From contig CAUVYA020000002.1 in assembly GCA_963556045.3 (NCBI GenBank), positions 2,575,093 to 2,639,092 of the forward strand: a stretch of DNA of 64,000 nucleotides. Reading direction: 5' to 3'. The stretch is from UBA4781 sp963556045 (GTDB taxonomy: Bacteria > Chloroflexota > Anaerolineae > Anaerolineales > Anaerolineaceae). The translations under genes were made by a program, and so were the position numbers. Each line of letters starts with the position of its first letter. Positions within the stretch are counted from its first letter, which is position 1. Positions 61,533 through 64,000 of the stretch are shown here, in pieces. Under the pieces are notes generated by a model. It was not told the DNA's origin and ran no database searches. It saw only the letters and a program-made list of their open reading frames with translations.

Positions 61533-62800
61533 TGATTGATCGCGGTGCGAATTTGTTCCGCCGCGTTCATGAAAGCTTCTTCAGGAGATTGCTGCTGCTG
61601 GAAGATGATGGCTTCTGCATCTCCCCAGGCAGTCCATACCGCTGACATAGCCGGGATGGCTGGCATTGGAACTGCATTGACACCGGCTTCACCGTAAGCG
61701 ACCATGTCCGGGTCTGTTGTTACTTCACGAATGGGTAGATATGCCGAGGGGCGTGGATTGGCGTCAAACATTGCCTGCATGGTTTCTTCGGTTGCGATAT
61801 ATTCCAGCAAGAAGGTCTGTGCCAGTAAGGGGTCTTTGCTGAAAGAGCTGATCATGAAACCCTGCACACCCAGGAAAGGTGTAGAAGTGGCAGTGGCGCT
61901 TGGAATGGAGCTGATGGCATAATTGACGCCTGACTCTTTGATCTCATTCAATGCCCACGGACCGGTGATGATCATGGCAACCTGTCCGTTCTCGAACATG
62001 GAGTGCATGGTTCCGTAGTCAATACCTGCGGTCATATGCCCTTCCTTGACCATGGTATCCAGCCAGGTAGCGGCAGCGATGGATCCTTCACTATCAATAC
62101 CAACATCGGTGGGGTCATAACTGCCGATCGCATCCCGTCCAAAGACGTAGCCGCCGAAAGCTGTCATGATGGGGAAGAAATGATAAGGATCGTTCTCTTG
62201 CAGCGCATATCCATATTCCACGGTGCCAGCGTCTTCCAGCTGGGTTGCGATCGCTACCACTTCATCCCAGGTAGTGGGCGCATCCGGCACAAGGTCCGCA
62301 TTGCGGAAGAAAGCCAGGTTTTCAGTGGCGTAGGGCACGCCATACAACTTGCCATCGTAGGTGAAGGCTTCTACCGCAGGAACGAAGAAATCTGCTGCTT
62401 TGTCTCCCAGGTCAATCTCTGCCAGCAGCCCATTGGTAGCCAGTTCACCCAACCAGTCATGAGCGCCAACGATGATATCGGGACCTTCACCAGCAGGTCC
62501 TGCGATCTTCAACTGGTCACGGATATCTCCGGAACCCATTTCCTGAACGATGATCTCAACGCCATATTTTTCCGTGAAAGCATTGCCTATCTCTTCGATG
62601 ATCGGAGCGCGCAGTTCATCTGCCCAAATTGTTAATTCTGAAACGGTGGGTTCAACAACATCCGCTTCTTCAACCTGTGGGGCTTCCTCTTGGATGGGTT
62701 CTTCTTCAGCAGCCACTTCGGTAGGTGAGGATGAACACGCAGTTAACGCCATAGCGGAAATAACGAAAATACTCAATACAAGAATAATCGTACGCTTCAT
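61529..62800 (-). CDS. malE: Maltose/maltodextrin-binding lipoprotein MalE-type
   Basis: This 423-residue solute-binding lipoprotein has a signal peptide ending MALTACSSSP, a Glu-rich acidic linker, and a family 1 binding domain starting ELTIWADELRAPIIEEIGNA. Aromatic and acidic residues such as ENLAFFRNADLVPDAPTTWD and GPWALNEIKESGVNYA are typical of maltodextrin binders. Start at 62800 with AAGGAGG 7 bases upstream; an in-frame extension to 62917 lacks an RBS. It is the first gene of the malEFG-GH13 operon. Confidence 0.92.
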   Translation of the reverse strand: MKRTIILVLSIFVISAMALTACSSSPTEVAAEEEPIQEEAPQVEEADVVEPTVSELTIWADELRAPIIEEIGNAFTEKYGVEIIVQEMGSGDIRDQLKIAGPAGEGPDIIVGAHDWLGELATNGLLAEIDLGDKAADFFVPAVEAFTYDGKLYGVPYATENLAFFRNADLVPDAPTTWDEVVAIATQLEDAGTVEYGYALQENDPYHFFPIMTAFGGYVFGRDAIGSYDPTDVGIDSEGSIAAATWLDTMVKEGHMTAGIDYGTMHSMFENGQVAMIITGPWALNEIKESGVNYAISSIPSATATSTPFLGVQGFMISSFSKDPLLAQTFLLEYIATEETMQAMFDANPRPSAYLPIREVTTDPDMVAYGEAGVNAVPMPAIPAMSAVWTAWGDAEAIIFQQQQSPEEAFMNAAEQIRTAINQ

Positions 62801-63103
62801 TGGTATCCTCCTTGGGATATAATAATTAGACTCATTTTGTTGTTGATGTTCTCTTTCTGGTAGGGAAGGGAACATCAATCTTTTAAGCGAACAACGCGAA
62901 TAGTTTATCGCTAGCACTCACCTCCTTTACCCCTGATCTAGAATATCTGTGTGGTTGATAAAGACTAACAAAAAGGAATCTCGGGCTGCTGCCAGTTATT
63001 TGCCAGGAACCTTCTATTGTTAAAGACCTCTTTACCAAATGTGAAAAGTAATGATAAATCTCTCGACTTTCGTAGATACCTGTAAACGAACGCGACCCAG
63101 AAT
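62801..63103. other. Gap between LacI-type gene and malE
   Basis: This 303-base region should hold the malE promoter. A GCGA/TCGC near-palindrome at 62896-62911 (gcgaatagtttatcgc) is a possible LacI-family operator, although it lacks the usual central CG. No gene was seen. Confidence 0.35.
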
Positions 63104-64000
63104 TTATGCTCGTGTGGATTCGCGCAGGATCAATTCTGTGGGGAGGAGAATTTTCTGCTGTTTCTCTTTCCCTGAAATGGCATTAACCAGCAGCTCAGCC
63201 GCCGTGGTGCCTTTTTTAAAAATGGGCTGGTGAACCGTTGATAAGGTTGGATTGGTAAAAGCTGCCGTGGGAATATCATCGAATCCGATCACCTCGAGAT
63301 CCTGCGGCACGCGCAGCCCCAATTCTTTTGCTGCAGAAAGGACTCCGATTGCCATGGCATCGCTGATTGCAAAAACAGCGCTGGGATGAAAACCTGAGCG
63401 CCAGGCAGTCAGGAAAGCCTTACGACCGCCCGCCATACTGGTAAGCGATTGCACCATCATGCTGAAATCGAAAGCAACATGTGCATCCTGGAATGCGCGG
63501 TAGATGCCGTTATAGCGACGTCCTCCTACACCGTAAAAGATATCGTTATTGTGAGATGGTTCCGTTTTTCAAAGGTAAGGATCATGATGTTGGAATGCCC
63601 TTTACCCAGCAGATGGCTGGCAGCCTGGTAGGCGCCCTGCTCGTCATCAATATTGACCTGCGAGACTGTTTCCGCCTCTCCATCCACGATAACAAAGCGC
63701 ACCTGCCGTTGGCGCAGCGGTTCAATTTCGGAGTGCTGTTCATTCAAACCGAGCACGATAAAACCATCCACCGGAGCTCGCTGGGTGGCTTTCAGCAGGC
63801 TGCCCTCATAGGGCGAAACAAATAAGGTACTGAGGGAATGCTGATCGCAAACAGAACCGACCCCATTCATAAATTCCGCAATGAAGGGATTCTGAAAACT
63901 GGCGGTGATGCTCATGGGAACCAGAACGCCGATAACACCGATACTGCGTGAGACCATTGCCTGAGCGATCGCGTTAGGTGCATACCCCAATTCTTCGGCA
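63104..64000 (-). pseudogene. LacI-family regulator with internal frameshift, 5' end beyond window
   Basis: The minus strand encodes most of a LacI/GalR repressor in two frames. The first (64000 to about 63540) starts within EELGYAPNAIAQAM and includes the effector-binding segments VPMSITASFQNPF, GFIVLGLN and DDEQGAYQAASHL, then runs into a stop at 63526. The second (from about 63535 to 63104) continues DIFYGVGGRRYNGIYRAF, then AVFAISDAMAIGVL and VIGFDDIPTAAF. Both parts align to one normal protein, so one small insertion or deletion lies near 63530-63550. It may be a real inactivation or a sequencing error. The helix-turn-helix lies off the window. As neighbour of malEFG it is the probable maltose regulator. 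Confidence 0.85.

Overview
The window looks like a chromosomal segment of an anaerobic or microaerophilic bacterium, most probably an Anaerolineae-type Chloroflexota. This is inference from several signs: lipoproteins and secreted proteins with Pro/Thr/Glu-rich linkers, a rubrerythrin, oxidoreductases rich in Fe-S clusters, a lysine-rich 40-residue protein, a maltose ABC operon, and two intergenic arrays built on a motif of the type TCATTCTGAGCGCAGCGAAG. No rRNA, tRNA, CRISPR array or transposase gene was recognised.

Layout. 0-5 kb: a PadR/HAAS-membrane-protein pair, a Tag-type DNA glycosylase, and an ECF sigma factor with a membrane-anchored anti-sigma-like protein. 5-15 kb: two nearly identical 664-residue membrane GGDEF-EAL proteins. 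They are the two arms of a segmental duplication that also carries a solute-binding-like lipoprotein gene, intact in one arm and a frameshifted stub in the other. Between the arms sits a redox cassette (flavodoxin, Fe-S aldo/keto reductase, second aldo/keto reductase, MerR regulator, DUF1893-like protein). Three MerR-type promoters with 19-bp spacers and a shared dyad drive it. 15-21.5 kb: a PucR/CdaR-like regulator divergent from an FAD oxidase, a CCG-type Fe-S protein and a CrtC/AttH lipocalin-like protein, followed by a small helical protein. 21.5-24 kb: a DEAD-box helicase, the lysine-rich microprotein and rubrerythrin. 24.7-31.2 kb: an AT-rich surface-glycan island with a methyltransferase, a multidomain glycosyltransferase, and a methyltransferase with a ParB-like tail.

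31.5-41 kb: secreted proteins. A papain-family protease with an internal chagasin-like domain is followed by a chagasin-like lipoprotein, then by a C39-like protease that shares its N-terminal domain and ~95-residue C-terminal repeats with the papain. Two lipoproteins follow, one a degenerate SGNH hydrolase. 41.2-41.9 kb holds a 220-bp tandem array.

42.5-52.4 kb: a large sugar-phosphotransferase locus whose components match the E. coli sgc set (DeoR regulator, EIIA, EIIB, EIIC, Rpe-like epimerase, M42 peptidase-like protein, BtpA/SgcQ protein), plus an SDR, a zinc alcohol dehydrogenase and an AraD/FucA-type class II aldolase. Two transcription units diverge from promoters with interlocked -35 boxes, and the EIIB-EIIC leader carries two hairpins. 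52.6-56.5 kb: an orphan protein and a 1123-residue DUF4062-NACHT-TPR STAND ATPase, followed by a second cluster of dispersed repeats. 57.4-64 kb: a maltose/maltodextrin operon on the minus strand (LacI-type regulator with an internal frameshift, MalE, MalF, MalG, GH13 enzyme).

Most promising for undescribed biology: the two-peptidase/inhibitor locus, the expanded sgc-like PTS locus, the DUF4062-NACHT-TPR protein with its small neighbour, the MerR redox regulon, and the FAD/Fe-S/lipocalin cassette.
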